Positions 1 to 12,643 of a stretch of DNA of 64,000 nt are shown here, one piece after another. Position 1 is the stretch's first letter, and each line of letters starts with the position of its first letter. Below the pieces are notes generated by a model. The model did not search any database, was not told the origin of the DNA, and saw nothing but the letters and a program-made list of their open reading frames with translations. The DNA comes from Schizophyllum amplum (taxonomy: Eukaryota > Basidiomycota > Agaricomycetes > Agaricales > Schizophyllaceae), in NCBI GenBank assembly GCA_007026445.1, contig VDMD01000029.1, forward strand, positions 248,001 through 312,000, read 5' to 3'. Both the position numbers and the translations under genes were made by a program.

Positions 1-349
1 ACAGCACGCCCGACGACAAGGGCGAAGGCGAGGAAGATGAAGGCAGTGCGCTCGCGGTTCGCGCGGAAATCGTTGACGTCCCTCTGGAGGTGCTCCCGGG
101 ACGGCAGAAGGAGTTTAGCAATTTTGTCAGTAAGGTGCGTGTTTGGTTTTGCGTCGTTGAACATGCAAGCAGGCACTCAATAGAGGGCAGGTCATCTTTG
201 GCACCGGCGGTGCGACAGCGGGCATACTGGGGACGACGGCTGTTGGTGTCTCCGTCCATGGTTTACCGGTTATGGACGACGGCAAGCAGAGCGAGATGAA
301 CCTTCGCGGCCTACCATTTAGAGGGAATGTGAAGGTCGGGAAGAAGTGA
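1..349 (+). CDS. 3' end of an unrecognised protein gene (5' part outside window)
   Basis: The frame is open from base 3, with an acidic stretch followed by QKEFSNFVSK. A 56-base intron with a GTGCGT donor (135-190) is removed in phase 0, and the second exon ends in KVGKK and TGA at 347-349. That exon holds a Gly/Ala-rich run (FGTGGATAGILG) that could be a turn or a short membrane-associated segment. I do not recognise the family. Only about the last 97 residues are visible, so no function is assigned. The splice is supported by the open frame on both sides and by a donor identical to those of the neighbouring genes. Confidence 0.55.
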
Positions 350-769
350 GGTGGCATGATGACAAACTTTCGTAGGAGATCTACACGATTTACGAGCTGT
401 ATTACATGTACTATAGACCGCCCAACTGATGCGTCCTCCTGTTCAACCGACGCATGATTCGTTCAACTCGCAAGGAAGAACACCAGGGCCCTGAATATGG
501 TTACCTGAGTGAGCTATGTCGAAGGGGTCCAAGAGGGCCCGTTTAACTTTGACAGAAAGAGGAGCTCTATCCCCGTTAGGACACCCTTGTCGGCCGAAAA
601 AGGAGATATTGGAAAAAGTAGATCCCTTATGTGGCGATCCCCAAAGGTCAACCTGTCCGATTGTTGATGTCAGGCGATGTCAGGGGACCGATGAGCAAAT
701 AGTCAGGCAAAAAGGGAGGGCAGCTGGTGACGCAGTGGTGAGCAGAACACGACCCTTCTTCCTTCTCCC
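350..769. other. Intergenic stretch, nothing recognised
   Basis: This stretch lies between the stop of the upstream gene and the start of the Zn2Cys6 factor. It presumably holds a 3' UTR and the promoter or 5' leader. An open frame from 516 has no recognisable protein character. Confidence 0.4.
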
Positions 770-2330
770 ATGTTCTCGCCAGTCTATCCTTCGGAGCCCT
801 CGGGGCCAGCGGACATTCTGCTGCACCGGGAGGACAGCCTGCTACACCATGAAAGTCAGCTACATCGGGAAGCCGGCGGCGCGGGAAGCCAGCTGGATTT
901 TGAGGCGGCGGTGGCGGCGATGATGGAGCAGCCGGAGCCGGCGCACCAGCGGACAGTGCCGCCGGGGTGGTATCCTCTTGCGCAGCCGCAGGATCCGCTT
1001 CATCAGCACCATGGTCAGCAGTCTGCAGGTGCTCAGGCCCAGGCCTCGACGGCGATGCGCAGCGGCACAATGCAGGGGCTGGAGGCCGCGGAGCTGGCCG
1101 AGGAGCCTCCAACTGGCGGCGCACTCGTCGAAGCCCTCATGGCGAGCCCGAGCTTGCAAGCGACCAGACAGCGTACCGCCCAGGCATGTGAGAAGTGCCG
1201 CGAACGGAAAGCGAGTGCGTAGCGCCCTCGCCGCCGCGTTCGATGTGCTGATCCATCCTGTGGCAGAGTGTTCCGGTGGCCGCCCTGTCTGCGAGCGGTG
1301 CGCGAAGCGGGGGCTCATTTGCCACTACGCGCAGACCGGGAACAGGAGACACCTGCCGCAGCTTCAAGTGAAGCTGCCCGCGCAGCCGCGCTCCTCATCA
1401 GAGCTGCTCACCCCGGCGAAAGGGCGCCCCAAGATGCAGCGGAAGCCTCCGCAGCCCCGTCAGCAATTAGGGCGGACGTACTCGCACTCACAGCCGTGCT
1501 CGCCGGTCAGTGAGACCACAGTGTTCTCGTGGATGCCGTCCGCGGCGGAGTCCGCCGAGAACGGTGGGTCTATGCGCAATCATTATGCGCTGCTGCAACA
1601 GCGGGAGGCGTGGCAAGCGATAGAGCACTCGTACCTGGCTGGTACGCTGAACGGGATTTCGACGACGGGCTTGCATCATGCGATGGGCGGGCCATCGCAC
1701 TACCAGGAAGATTACGCAGGAGCCTTCACAATCACGGATTATCCCCCATCGCAAGACATCTTCGAGACAGAGCAGCACGGCTTCAGCTTCCAGCCAGAAC
1801 ACTGGTCCGGCTTGGATGGCAGCGATGGTGGTTGGACCGAGTACGTTTATATTGGCGGATGGCACATATTACCAGAGAGCTGATTGGTCATTTTTTGAAG
1901 GTTCTCGGAGCCTCCGTCGGCGACGCAATCAGAGTTCAGCCCAGCCTCAGACCTTGAGCCGCATTCGAGGCCCTGGTCGACGTCGCAGACGCGGGCCCCG
2001 ATGGCTGCCCTGGTGCCACCCAGTGCAGGCTTCCAGTTTGACCACCCGCACCTCCTGCAACTGGAGTCGCACAGCGATGTGTTAGCGCACGAGGGGGTGC
2101 AGATGCCGCCGGACTGGTTGGCTATGGACCATCCCTCCGAGCAGCAGCAGCGTCAGGACGGGCAGGAAGCGCAGAACAAGGTGCCGCTGATGTACCCGAC
2201 GCCCAGTATGCCGATGGATCTGTCGGACCTAATGAAGGGCACTGTACTTGGGCTTGAGGGGGCGGTAGAAGACGACCTCTTCGGTCATGATACGCCTTCG
2301 GAGGGAGGATTCTTTGGCGCTGTAGTGTAG
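770..2330 (+). CDS. Zn2Cys6 fungal transcription factor
   Basis: A predicted 482-residue protein encoded by three exons (770-1214, 1267-1840, 1901-2330). The total coding length divides exactly by three. The fungal binuclear zinc cluster is rebuilt across intron 1: ACEKCRERKAKC is followed by six residues, then CERC, six more residues and C. The six cysteines (C-x2-C-x6-C-x6-C-x2-C-x6-C) bind two zinc ions and contact CGG-type half sites in this family. The zinc cluster sits near residues 142-170, after an acidic, Gln/His-rich N-terminus. The rest is low complexity (Ser, Pro, Gln) and acidic near the end, which suits an activation region. I see no fungal 'middle homology' domain, so the target pathway is unknown. 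The start is the first ATG of the open frame. It acts in the nucleus by family inference. Confidence 0.85.
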
Positions 2331-2706
2331 ATGTTGGGACTTTGTAGTTTAGCGACCGGCTGGACTTTGCCTGGTAATGTGAGTTGCGCGATCAGCAGAT
2401 ATTCTTCATATATAGTGAGAATATCAATAGGCGAACTTGTGTGATCTCGACGCGAGCAGGAGTGCCAATCCATGGTCGAGGCGGTGAGCGTGGGGAAGAC
2501 GCGAGTGTCACATTCCCGTGATCGTTCATTCACGCGCCCGCAAATTAGTCCGGACCGATATCCGAGCCCGCGGGGTTGACTCCTGCTCTCTTGTTCTCCA
2601 GGCTCGCTTGAGACAGGCCTTGTTCGCTGACCTCCACCATCTAATGACAACGGGAATCTATCGACACATATAACGCGCTGCTTTACTCTTGAATAATTCT
2701 ACCACC
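2331..2706. other. Intergenic stretch, nothing recognised
   Basis: This lies between the stop of the zinc-cluster factor and the FAN1 start. It is presumably a terminator region followed by the FAN1 promoter. No RNA gene or repeat was seen. Confidence 0.4.
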
Positions 2707-5700
2707 ATGCCTCTCCGCGTTACCTGGCAAGCCATCTTCGGCGAGGGATATACGACCGTCGAAAATAACGAAGAAGTCCTCGAGGGTCTTGACGATGCGC
2801 AACGTCCGGACGCTGAGGAAGGACCCCGATCTGATAACGAGAATCCGTCGCTCTACGTGCACGCGTTCGAAAGTGCGTTGAACTGCGATCCCTGTGGGTG
2901 CTTTGGCTGACCGAGATTGCTGGACAGCGATGATGAAGGCTATACTGGTGCATGAGTCGCATCTGCTGAGCGAGCCAGAGCTGGAGGCCATACAACACTT
3001 CGTACATCTTCCGTGTGCGTGCTGAGTCGTGACACTCGCGGTGAAGACTGACACAGAATCGTAGACCCCGCGCGCTACACACTCGTCCGTTTAGTTCTGA
3101 GAAAGCCCGGCGCTTGGCATCCCATGAGCAGTATGCAGACCTTTGTGCGCGAAATTGGGGAGGAGGGCGTCGCCATGGCCTTCGACGAGCTCTGCAAGAA
3201 ACTTGTCTCTCCGGCAGGACCATCTCCCTCTCAACCATCAACACAAGCCCAAGTAGACAGTGAAGGACACGCGACGCTCAGCGACTGGCAACCAACACAA
3301 GCAAGGCCCTCGCAGTCTGCTTCTGAGGACCCCTCGTCGTCGAAGGTCCCAGCAGACGCAGATATCATTGACCTGACGCTGGACGAGGAAGAGGATGCGG
3401 GTGGCGCCTGCGGGCAGGCTGCTGATCCCGCAAATCTTGACCTCAGCTTCTTCTGCCAGAACGAAGAAGACATGGACCTGGACGACATTTTGAACCGCTT
3501 ACAGACAGCGCAGTTGAAGGTGCTCATGAAGCAGATGAAAGCAAAGGAGCAGGTGACGAAGGTGGGCTCGCCCCGATATAGCCTAGCTAAAGATCACTGA
3601 TCGAATACCGTAGAAGGAGGACATGATCAAGTCACTCAAGCGCGCGGCGTGCAACCAGAAGCTGCTGAACTTTGCATCTGTGTTTGCACCCAAAAGCAAG
3701 AAACCAACTGGTGCGCTGAAAACGCAGGAGACCGTGCTGAAGAAGTTCGCTCTGAAGGAGTTGGGAACGTGCTTGAGGGTGAACGTCGATTTCATTCGAT
3801 TTGTACGTCGGATGCATATAATCTTTTACCGCAGGTGGGCTTGACCTTGCTTCTCCCGGCATTCGCTCATTCGCTGAATTACCGCAGCACGGAGCTTCCC
3901 ACCCGTCTCCTACTGCCCGCACTCTTGTCGAGCTTTCGCATACGGTCGTACCCGGACATAGGACCCATTACCCGAGACGGCGATATTTGGACGTCTCGGC
4001 AGTTGTTTCTCGAATACGAGGACGCACTGCTACTCCAGGCGGAGTACGAGGAGCTTATGGGCGGCGGAGACCAAACCACGCTCGATACCACCAACCGCTT
4101 CGTGACCGCCGGATCTGCCTTGCTCAGACCCGCGACCCCGGCACCGAGTGGTACGAAGCGGAAGAGGGACAAGTCCGTTGCAGATGACCCGCCGGAGTCG
4201 CCGCTCTCTTTGAAGCGCGCGAACCAGATAGAGGAGGTGTTCGACAAGCTGGTGTATCGCAAGTGGAGGACGTTTGTGAAGCGGAAGCGGAAGCGAACGG
4301 AGGTGCGTGCCGCAGGACTGGAGCGGTTCGAGGCGGGTATGTATCCTCAGCACTTTATGCTGAACAACTGCGACCGCTCACGGATATGGGTACAGGTTAC
4401 ATCTACACACGCCTGGTGTACAAGGCGGCGCATGCTTTTGGCATGCTGAAGATGTACGAGAAGGAGCTGGAGATTTTGGACGCGCTGCTGAAGCAGCGGT
4501 TCTGGCGCCGGGGGAAAGTGGCAGACTGGTATCAGCGGCAAGCTTTGATTCAGATGAATCATCTGTGCAGTGCGTCAGAGGACAAGGCTGAGCGTGCGGC
4601 GCACAAGGAAGCGATGAGAGAGTGCGCCAGGGCTACGCTGCTTGCGGCGCTGGATGACAAGGACGTCGGTGACGGTGCGTGACTTTCCTGCTCTGATTCA
4701 TATTCTGAGGAGCTGATGACGTGGGCAGTGTACCGTCCCGGCCTTCTGCACCGTCTGCAGCGGTTGGAGAAGTTGTTGAAGATGGATTCGAGTATCTCAG
4801 AGCCGCTGGGGCGCCCCAAGGAGGTCTTCGTGGCCGCTACGAGGATACACAAGCCGGTTGGAGAGGATGGCCTCCCGCTCTCTCCTGGGAAGGAGAATAT
4901 CTGCACCCTGACACAAATGTGGCGAGATCCGGACGTGAGACTGGACGAGGAGGAGGTATGCAACTGGTGAACATTGAATCTCCTGTTTACTTATATCCGT
5001 TGTCAGCCACCTGCCGCCATCCGCAAAGCTATGGGCAAGTCGATTTGGAAAGGGCGAGATGACAAGCAGGTCAACGTCGAGACGGTCGCGCTGGAGCGTT
5101 ATGAATCCTTGGGCTATAAGGGGTACGCTGGAAAATACTAGCATCGAATGCTCGCATCTAACAGTTGTTTCCACAGGTTCCACGCGGAAACTCGGATTTT
5201 GACAACCTTATTTGCGTTGCTGTTTTGGGACGTTCTGTTCGCGCGGGTACCAGGCGTATTCGTGACCGAGTTCCAGACTGCTCCGCTAGACCTGGCGGAG
5301 GACACGTTCTATGATGCTCGGAAGGAGCTTATAGAAAAGCGGTTGGCAGAAGTGGAAGCGGGCGAGGCGAAGACAATTTTGCAGCGGAATGATAAGTTCT
5401 ATCGCGACACCAAGACGTTCTGCATCGGCGTCTCTTGGGCGACCTGCAGCTCGGAGGACCTGGAGGAGATTGTGGAGGTACGCACTCACAAACGTTTGAA
5501 GGGTGTGATATTAACGTCGTTGGGCAGTGCATGGGCGGCCACGCGTTGCGACATATTTGCCTTCTGTTCTGTCAGGATTATGCTGGGCGGTGTGGTGGCG
5601 TGCCAGACCTTATCGTCTGGAAGATGACGGGCGATGACCGCTGCAAATTCGTCGAGGTGAAGGGTCCTGGGGACAGGGCGTCGGACGCGCAGAAGGTGGG

Positions 5701-5921
5701 TGGTGGACAGCATCTTATGGCATACACTTTCTCATCATGCTTCACAGCTGTGGTTTGACTCGTTGCTGAGGGCCAGGGTACCCGTTGACCTGTGCCACGT
5801 CACGGACGCGAACGCGGAGGCCCCGTCGTCGGGTGTGAAGCGCAAGCGATCAAGGAAGGAGAAGGACGTCGACGCGGCTGATGGCGGGCCGTCGACACCA
5901 AAGCGACGTGCTAGCGGATGA
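2707..5921 (+). CDS. FAN1: FAN1-type structure-specific nuclease (VRR-NUC domain)
   Basis: Eleven exons join to exactly 892 codons (891 residues); introns are about 50-60 bases, many with GTGCGT or GTATGT donors. Fanconi-associated nuclease 1 cuts flap and branched DNA 5' to 3' during interstrand crosslink repair in the nucleus. Visible in order are: an N-terminal helical segment (LYVHAFE); a SAP-like DNA-binding helix pair (TAQLKVLMKQMK, then KKEDMIKSLKRA) split by an intron at 3553; the conserved FYRSTELPTRLLLPA and IWTSRQLFLEYEDAL blocks; TPR-like helices; GFHAETRILTTLFALLFWD; and the C-terminal VRR-NUC core. In the core, VPDLIVW (near 5600) supplies the metal-binding Asp and CKFVEVKGPGDR (near 5645-5670) the Glu-x-Lys pair, so the active site looks intact. 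No N-terminal UBZ finger is seen, as is usual in fungi. The start at 2707 has an accaccATG context. Confidence 0.93.
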
Positions 5922-6381
5922 AGAGAGGGTTTTCTTCGCGTCGCACGCCCTCCCCCCGTCGGCAATCGGCTCACGGTTCAACTTGGCTATGTGCTTGTGC
6001 TCTTCCGATTGTCGGCTTGTCCCCGGCAATTCCTACTCGATATTCAATACTGATGTATCGCTGTTTCTTTCCTTGCAACGTCGTTATGCTGTGTATGTAC
6101 AAGTCTGTATGCTAGGCGCGCCTACGTCCATATACGCGATGAGCGGAATAGAAAAGTGAAACGGAGTCTAAGGCAGAGGTGTCCGGCCTGTGTCCGGCAG
6201 CGGCGCGTGTCTCGGTGACGCGTGCGCGGTGACACATTCGGCGTGACCAGTTAGCGCCGGTTGGCGGGGATCATTGTCGCGAATTATTCATCAGGTTTAC
6301 GGCTTGATCCCCACGTCCATCTCAGACTCAGGCTGCTGCACGCCGTCCAGCGCTGGCCCAGACTAGCCCGCGAGCTCAGCG
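5922..6381. other. Intergenic stretch, presumed promoter of the first flippase
   Basis: G+C-rich, with several GGTGAC/GTCCGG-like short repeats and one ACGCGT hexamer near 6217. No coding frame or RNA gene was recognised. Confidence 0.35.
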
Positions 6382-9300
6382 ATGAGCAAGCAGTCAAACA
6401 CCCTATCCGTTTGGCGGGAGCGTCTCTCCATCGAGCGCCTCTTTGGTCCAAAGCAGCGGCGCGTCGAACCCCGGACCGTATTCGTTCACGAGGCCCTCCC
6501 CAAGGACTTTCACGACCACCGCGGACGCGTGCTCAAGCAGCATGTCTACACCCCCAACCAGATCATCAGCAGCAAATACACCCTCATCACCTTCCTCCCG
6601 CGCAACCTCCTTGAGCAGTTCCGACGAATCGCGAACCTGTACGCCCCTTGTTCTCCTCCCTATTCCCCGCTAACCGCTCCCCCAGCTTCTTCCTCGGTAT
6701 CGCTATCATTCAGTTCTTCCCCGAGTTCTCCACCATCACCCCCATAGTCGCGATCTTGCCCCTCATCATTATTGTTGTGGTGACTGCCCTCAAGGACGGG
6801 TATGAGGACTACAAGCGGCATGTCTCGGACAGGAGCGTCAACCAGAGCAAGGTCACCGTTCTGTCAGGGGGCGACTGGACAAATCCGAACGCCATGAAGC
6901 GCAAACAGAAGACGTTCGTCCGGCGACTCATCCCGAACCAGCTACCCGGGAGGAAACGGCGGGACTTGGAGGGCGCGGTCGATGACCCCCATGTGCCCCA
7001 TTGGAAGACGGAGCTGTGGGAAGACGTGCGCGTTGGCGACTTCGTCAAGATCACAGACGGCGAAGCCATACCAGCTGATGTGCTCATATGCTCGACTTCG
7101 GAAGACGGCAATGTCGCATACGTGGAAACGAAGAACCTGGACGGCGAGACGAATCTCAAGTCACGCAACGCTGTCGCTTCGCTCACGCACATTCGCACGG
7201 CGGAGGACTGCGCCAACCCGGAAAACAAGTTCAGCGTGGAATGTGACCGGCCCGACATGAACATGTACCGTATCAACGCCGCTGTATCGCAATGGGGCAT
7301 GAAGTCCGCGGTGGACTTGGCGAATGTGCTTTTGCGTGGGACTGTTCTCAAAAACACCGAGTGGGCGGTCGGTGTCGTCTTGTTCACTGGCGTAGACACC
7401 AAGATTGTGTTGAACGCTGGGTTGACGCCGAGTAAGCGGTCAAAAATCGAGCGGCAGATGAACAGTCAAGTGTGAGTTTGCCTTCGTATGTGCGGAATAG
7501 CGACTTACCCGCCCTCAGCCTCATCAACTTGGCCCTTCTCGGCGTTATGTCTGTTGTTTGTGGCATCGTGGACTCTGTATTGGAGCAGAAGTATTACCCT
7601 CTCGGTGCACCGTGGTTATACGGCGACGATCAAAACGACGACAATCCGAGCATCAATGGCTTGATCACTTGGGCCTTTGCGCTCTTGACGTGCGTCGCCT
7701 GCGCCAAAGATCAATTTTTGGGACTGACATTGCCTAGCTTCCAGATCATTATCCCTATATCCCTGTACATCTCGCTTGAAGTAGTGCGGACGTTACAGGC
7801 GGCTTGGATCTACTTGGACGATGATATTCGGCACGGCCCGACCGGCCAGCGCACTGTCGCTCGCTCCTGGAATTTGGCGGACGACCTTGGTCAAATCGAG
7901 TACATCTTCTCCGACAAGACAGGGACTCTCACGCAGGTAATATTTCCTATCATCTTCCTGACCGGCGAACTCACGGTCTTACAGAATGTCATGGTCTTTA
8001 GGGAATGCACTATAGGCGGGCGATGCTACACGGGAGACGAGGATACAGAGGTCAATGAGCCGATCGCTGCGGCTAAACTGTCTTCCTCGTCGGAGGCTCT
8101 TCCCAAGCTCAAGACGAACATTCCTCACTTCAAAGATGCTGTGCTACAAAGCGATCTCGACGCCGCTTTTTCGGACAAGCCCGACCCTGCGGATGCGGCA
8201 CATGCTCGTATGCTCAACGGCTTCCTCTCCTGCTTGTCCCTCTGCCACACGGTCATCGCGGCGCACGACAAGGAGACTGATCAGATCGAGTACAAGGCCC
8301 AATCACCTGACGAGGCGGCTCTCGTGCAAGCCGCCGCAGATATTGGCTACATCTTCCTCGGACAAGAGAAGGGGGTGCTCACGCTTCAGACGCCGTCGTC
8401 CATCGAGCGGTACGAGTTGTTGAATGTGCTCGAGTTTACCAGTGCCCGGAAGCGGATGAGCGTGGTCCTGCGCAAGCTCGACGACGACGACGGCAGGCTC
8501 TTCCTCTTCACGAAGGGCGCCGACAATGTCATCTTCGAACGCCTGCGGCCGGGTGCTGACGACATGAAGACTACCACGGAGGATCATCTCTCCGAGTTCG
8601 CCCGGCACGGTCTTCGGACGCTGACGCTGGCCTACAAGGTCATCCGCGGTACGTCGGCTTCGTGCGTCGCGCGTAGAACGATACTCACATGCCTGCAGAG
8701 GAGGACTACGTGGCTTGGAGCGATCGTTACCATAACGCCTCGGTGGCTATGGAAGAGCGTGAAGAGAAGATCGAAGCGGTATGCGAAGAACTCGAGACCG
8801 ACCTTCGTCTTCTGGGCGCGACGGCCGTGGAAGATCGCTTGCAAGACGAGGTTCCGGAGACAATTGCCGACCTCAAGCGTGGTGGAATTAAGATCTGGGT
8901 CGCCACTGGGGACAAGCTGGAGACAGCCATCGGTATGTGTTCCTCTTGCGAAAAACGAAAAGAAAACATGCTGATGCGCTTTACAGCCATCGGCCGCAGC
9001 ACCAATCTCATCGGCGAGGAATCGAATATAATTGTCGTGCGCGGCGGGAACCCCAATGGGCGTCCTGTGAGGCAACAAATGCACGCCGCGATAGAGACGT
9101 TCTTCCCGGGTCAGGTCAACGATGAAGAACGGTCGGAACTGGAGAAGACTGGGGAGGCAGGAATGCCGCCATTGCGCCGTATCAATACCGGTGTATCGTC
9201 AATCGTTGGCCCCGAAAATGGTGACCGTCCAGGTGGCTTCATCCTGGTCATCGACGGCTCTGCTTTGCATGACGTGGGTTTCCCGTCTCGCAATTCTCAG

Positions 9301-11002
9301 CCGTGCGTACTGATATCTTCGTAGGCTTTCGCGGACCAGGAAAACAGTGCTACGCTTCTGCGCCTCGCTATGCTCTGCGAGGGCGTCATCTGCTGTCGTG
9401 TCTCGCCGAGGCAGAAAGCGCAGATCGTGCGCCTCGTCAAGGACGGTCTGGGCGTTATGTGTCTCGCCATTGGTGATGGTGCAAACGACGTGTCCATGAT
9501 ACAGGCTGCCGACATCGGCGTCGGTATCTCTGGAGAGGAAGGTCGTCAGGCAGTCAACTCGTCCGACTACGCTATCGCGCAATTCCGCTTCCTCAAGCGG
9601 TTGTTGCTTGTGCACGGGCACTGGTCGTACGCGCGCATCTCCAAGATGATATTGACGTTCTTCTACAAAAACATCATGCCCGTTGGCGTTCTTTGGTGGT
9701 TCCAGATCTACAGTGCTTGGAGTGGCTACTAGTACGTGAACTTGGCTCATCTTTTCGACTATAGGCTAATGCGCATTCACAGCGTCTTCGACTACGAATA
9801 CGTGCTCTTCTATAACTCTATTTGGACCGTTCTATCGTGTCCGGCCATCGGCCTGTTCGATCGTATAGCAGGTGGGTGTCCATGATTGTGATTTCGGCTG
9901 GTTGTTGACAAGAATTCAGACGACCGCGACCTTATGGAACTGCCAGAGCTCTACAAGTATGGACGGCTTGGGACATGGTTCAGCTACAAGAACTTTTTCA
10001 TTTACATGCTGGACGGCATCTATCAGGTATGTCGTGGCTGTTCCTGTATGGTGACTATGAGAGCAGTGTTGACACGGACGCTAGTCCGTTATTGTGTTCT
10101 TCTTTGTCCTATATTCCTATGTGTCGACGTCGGCGCGGGAGGACGGATATACAATAGGGCTTTACGAGATGTCTACGGTGCGTCGCCAGTTGCTAACGCT
10201 AAGTTTGATCGACTCACTTTGCCTTTAGACCATGATCATGGCCATCGTGCTCATCGTCAATTTTTATATTGGTTTTAGCGCCACAGCGTGGACATGGTGG
10301 CTTCTCTTTGGCATCTTCGTCGGCACCGTTATCGTATGGGCGTTCACAGTATGTTTCTATACCGGTCTACATCGTGTGCGATAGCTCATTGCTCTGCAGG
10401 CTATATATTCCTCCCTTGCACCCCAGAACACCGTAACGAACCTTTACGGCAACTACTACTTCCTCTTCCACTCCGCCATCTTCTGGTTCTGCCTGCCGCT
10501 CACCTTCTGCTTGAGCTTCGCGCCCCGGTATCTGAGCCGCGCGTGGAAAGTCGGTTTCGGGAAGCTGGACGATCTCGAGATGGTCAACGTTATCCGCAAG
10601 ACCGACCCGCATCACAGTCTGAAGCTGGGTCCGTCTTCCGAGGACCGCGACAGCTCCGAGATAGAGATGGAGCGCCTCAAGCGTCGCCAGTCGCGACCAC
10701 GATCGATGATGTCCACTGCGTCGTCTATGTCGCGCCTGTCCCGACCCGCGACGGCCATGGCCAGCCGCACGGACATGTCGACGGGCATCGTCAGCGTCGA
10801 CCGCGGCTTCGATTTCGCTGCCGAGGAGCCCGGCCCGGCCATCCGGCGGATACAGACGAACCTCTCCGAGCGCCGCTCCAGTCGATTAGGGCTGCAATCC
10901 GGCCTCGGCGAGCACGACCGACAACGTCAACACAAGACGTCGCTCCGAGACGGCTTGCACAACCTGACGAGAGGGTTGACGCGGAAACGGGGGACACACT
11001 AG
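6382..11002 (+). CDS. P4-type ATPase (phospholipid flippase), copy 1, Dnf-like
   Basis: Thirteen exons give exactly 1339 codons (1338 residues). P4-ATPases move phospholipids from the outer to the inner leaflet of the plasma membrane, Golgi or endosomes, using ATP. Signature parts in order: the N-terminal entry to TM1 ([17 protein letters not shown]); the P4 version of the actuator motif, NLDGETNLK, in place of [13 protein letters not shown] in TM4, typical of flippases; the phosphorylation loop SDKTGTLTQ; the nucleotide-binding [11 protein letters not shown]; the hinge [16 protein letters not shown]; and six C-terminal membrane helices. The tail is Ser/Arg-rich with VDRGFDFA and [12 protein letters not shown] blocks that are shared with copy 2 (16288-21119). 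The PISLYIS type and length resemble Dnf1/Dnf2 more than Drs2 or Neo1, but without a tree this is inference. A Cdc50/Lem3 partner is expected elsewhere in the genome. Confidence 0.92.
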
Positions 11003-11369
11003 AAGAGACGCAGAACACTATTATTTGCTTTTTCCCCGACGTGCGACCTGGGAGACTCCGTGCCACCCTGTATCATCCCCCCGTACTTCTATCCTGCCGA
11101 TATTATGTATTATTTAGTTGCCCACTTTTTACGCTCGCTACCCCGGATTGCAATGTCGGTGTCCTCCGTGCTCTCACAAGCTCGTGTGCAGTAGATACCT
11201 TGTTATTTATCCGTAATCAACTGTCAGACTATTCGCGCGGCAGACAGTGCATAACTTTCTAGACTTGATGAATCTCATCTTAAGGTCCTCAGAGTCCAGC
11301 GTACAATACAAAGCAGAGTCTGGGAAGTACAAGAAGGGGATAGGTTTAAGATAGTCTCAGGAAAACGCT
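11003..11369. other. 3' intergenic region between convergent genes
   Basis: This lies between the stops of the first flippase (+) and TAF12 (-), so both 3' UTRs end here. No gene-like sequence was seen. Confidence 0.4.
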
Positions 11370-12533
11370 CTACATGAGCTTGTTTTCACGCTTCGCGGCC
11401 TGCACCTGCTGGAGCCGTTGCGAGCGAAGGGACTGCCCGGACCCTTGCATGGCTTTCTTAAGGCCTCCCGCACCGCCCTGTGCGCCCGCGCCCGTACCCG
11501 TCTGCGACAGCGATACGCGCGTCTCGTCGGAGAAGCCAGGTATGCGGATGTTGTGGTTGCGCTCTGCCAAAGGTAAACGACGATGCTAGACAAGCTCAAA
11601 GCACTCACCAAGATGCAACTGCAGGTCCTTGACCTCGAGCGTGTCGCCACCGCGGTGCCGCGCGAGCCGGCAAGAGAAGTTGGTCACTGAGTCTATAAAT
11701 TCGTCGGCGATGTTGAGCAGGAGCTGCAAACGCGTTAGCAGACATTCCGCTGGGATCGTGTTACGCTACTCACGTCCTCGACCTCCGGCTCGATCTTGAC
11801 GTTCGGGTCGACGCTCGCGACAAGGTCCTGGATTGAGCGACGCATGCTCTGGTCGCCTGGCGTGTTCCGCTTGCGCGCGCGGTTCTCGTCCAGACTGAGC
11901 GAGTCCTCGCCAGACGCGCGTACTTGCGCCGGCGTGCCGGATGCTCTACCCGAGGCAAAGCCACCGCTGAGCGTCGGCCGTGCAGTCGACCACTGCACCG
12001 GGCCCGGGTCCGTCGCGCTAACGGTCGCGCTGATGGGGTAGCCGGCGGACGACGCGGGCTGGTCAGCGAGCATAGGTTGTTGTGGCGCGGGAGTAGCGGG
12101 GTGGGACATGGGTGCTGTGGCATAGGCCTGAATAGATGGCTGGGGAGTTGGCAAGGCCTGTTAAAGTATCATAAATCAAAGGGGAGATGCTGATCGGATG
12201 CGAGGACCGCACCTGCGCGCTGCCATCCGATGCTTTGTGCTGCTTGACGAGCATCTCGGCAAGGCTTTTGAACTGCGTAGGGTTAGATGAAGGGGCCTCG
12301 CGCGGTTATCAGGGTAAAAATACCTGCGCGATCTGCTCTGGCCGGAGCTTTCCTGTCTTGAGTAGAGTGGCCATCTCTTGGATGACCTGCACGCTCTGTT
12401 GTCCGGGGTTGCTCTTCAGCTTCTCGTATAGCTCTTGATACAGATCCACTGGATTTATTGGGGTCGCTGACGCAGAGGGTCCCGCCACGGGAGGCACGGC
12501 CTGCGATGTGGATGCTTCTGCACTGTTGTCCAT
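11370..12533 (-). CDS. TAF12: TFIID/SAGA subunit TAF12 (histone-fold)
   Basis: Five exons on the minus strand (12533-12324, 12272-12213, 12157-11774, 11723-11609, 11563-11370) sum to 321 codons, 320 residues. TAF12 is a histone-fold subunit of TFIID and SAGA that pairs with TAF4/Ada1. The C-terminal histone fold is clear: DPNVKIEPEVEDLLLNIAD, then EFIDSVTNFSCRLARHRGG, DTLEVKDLQLHL and NHNIRIPGFSDE. The N-terminal half has a helical segment (NPVDLYQELYEKLKSNPG, RPEQIAQ) and then a long Pro/Ala/Ser-rich linker, common in fungal TAF12. All introns are GT-AG and about 45-55 bases. The start ATG (MDNSAEAS) lies 110 bases from the divergent RRS1 start, so the two genes probably share one promoter. 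Confidence 0.93.
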
Positions 12534-12643
12534 TGCGAGAAGAACAATGGGAGGAGGAGAGGAGCGGGTGTCCGGGCCGCGCAATGCGCTGAGCACGCAT
12601 GGGAATTAGTGGCGTCGATCACTTTTTTCCAGCTCCCGCCCCC
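12534..12643. promoter_or_regulatory. Shared divergent promoter, TAF12 / RRS1
   Basis: Only 110 bases separate the TAF12 (-) and RRS1 (+) start codons, so both 5' leaders and core promoters must lie here or overlap the genes. No clear TATA box was seen. Bidirectionality is inferred from the spacing. Confidence 0.5.

Noticed and set aside
10288..11262. 324-codon plus-strand open frame
   Set aside because: Shadow of the last flippase exons in another frame; low-complexity Arg/Pro.
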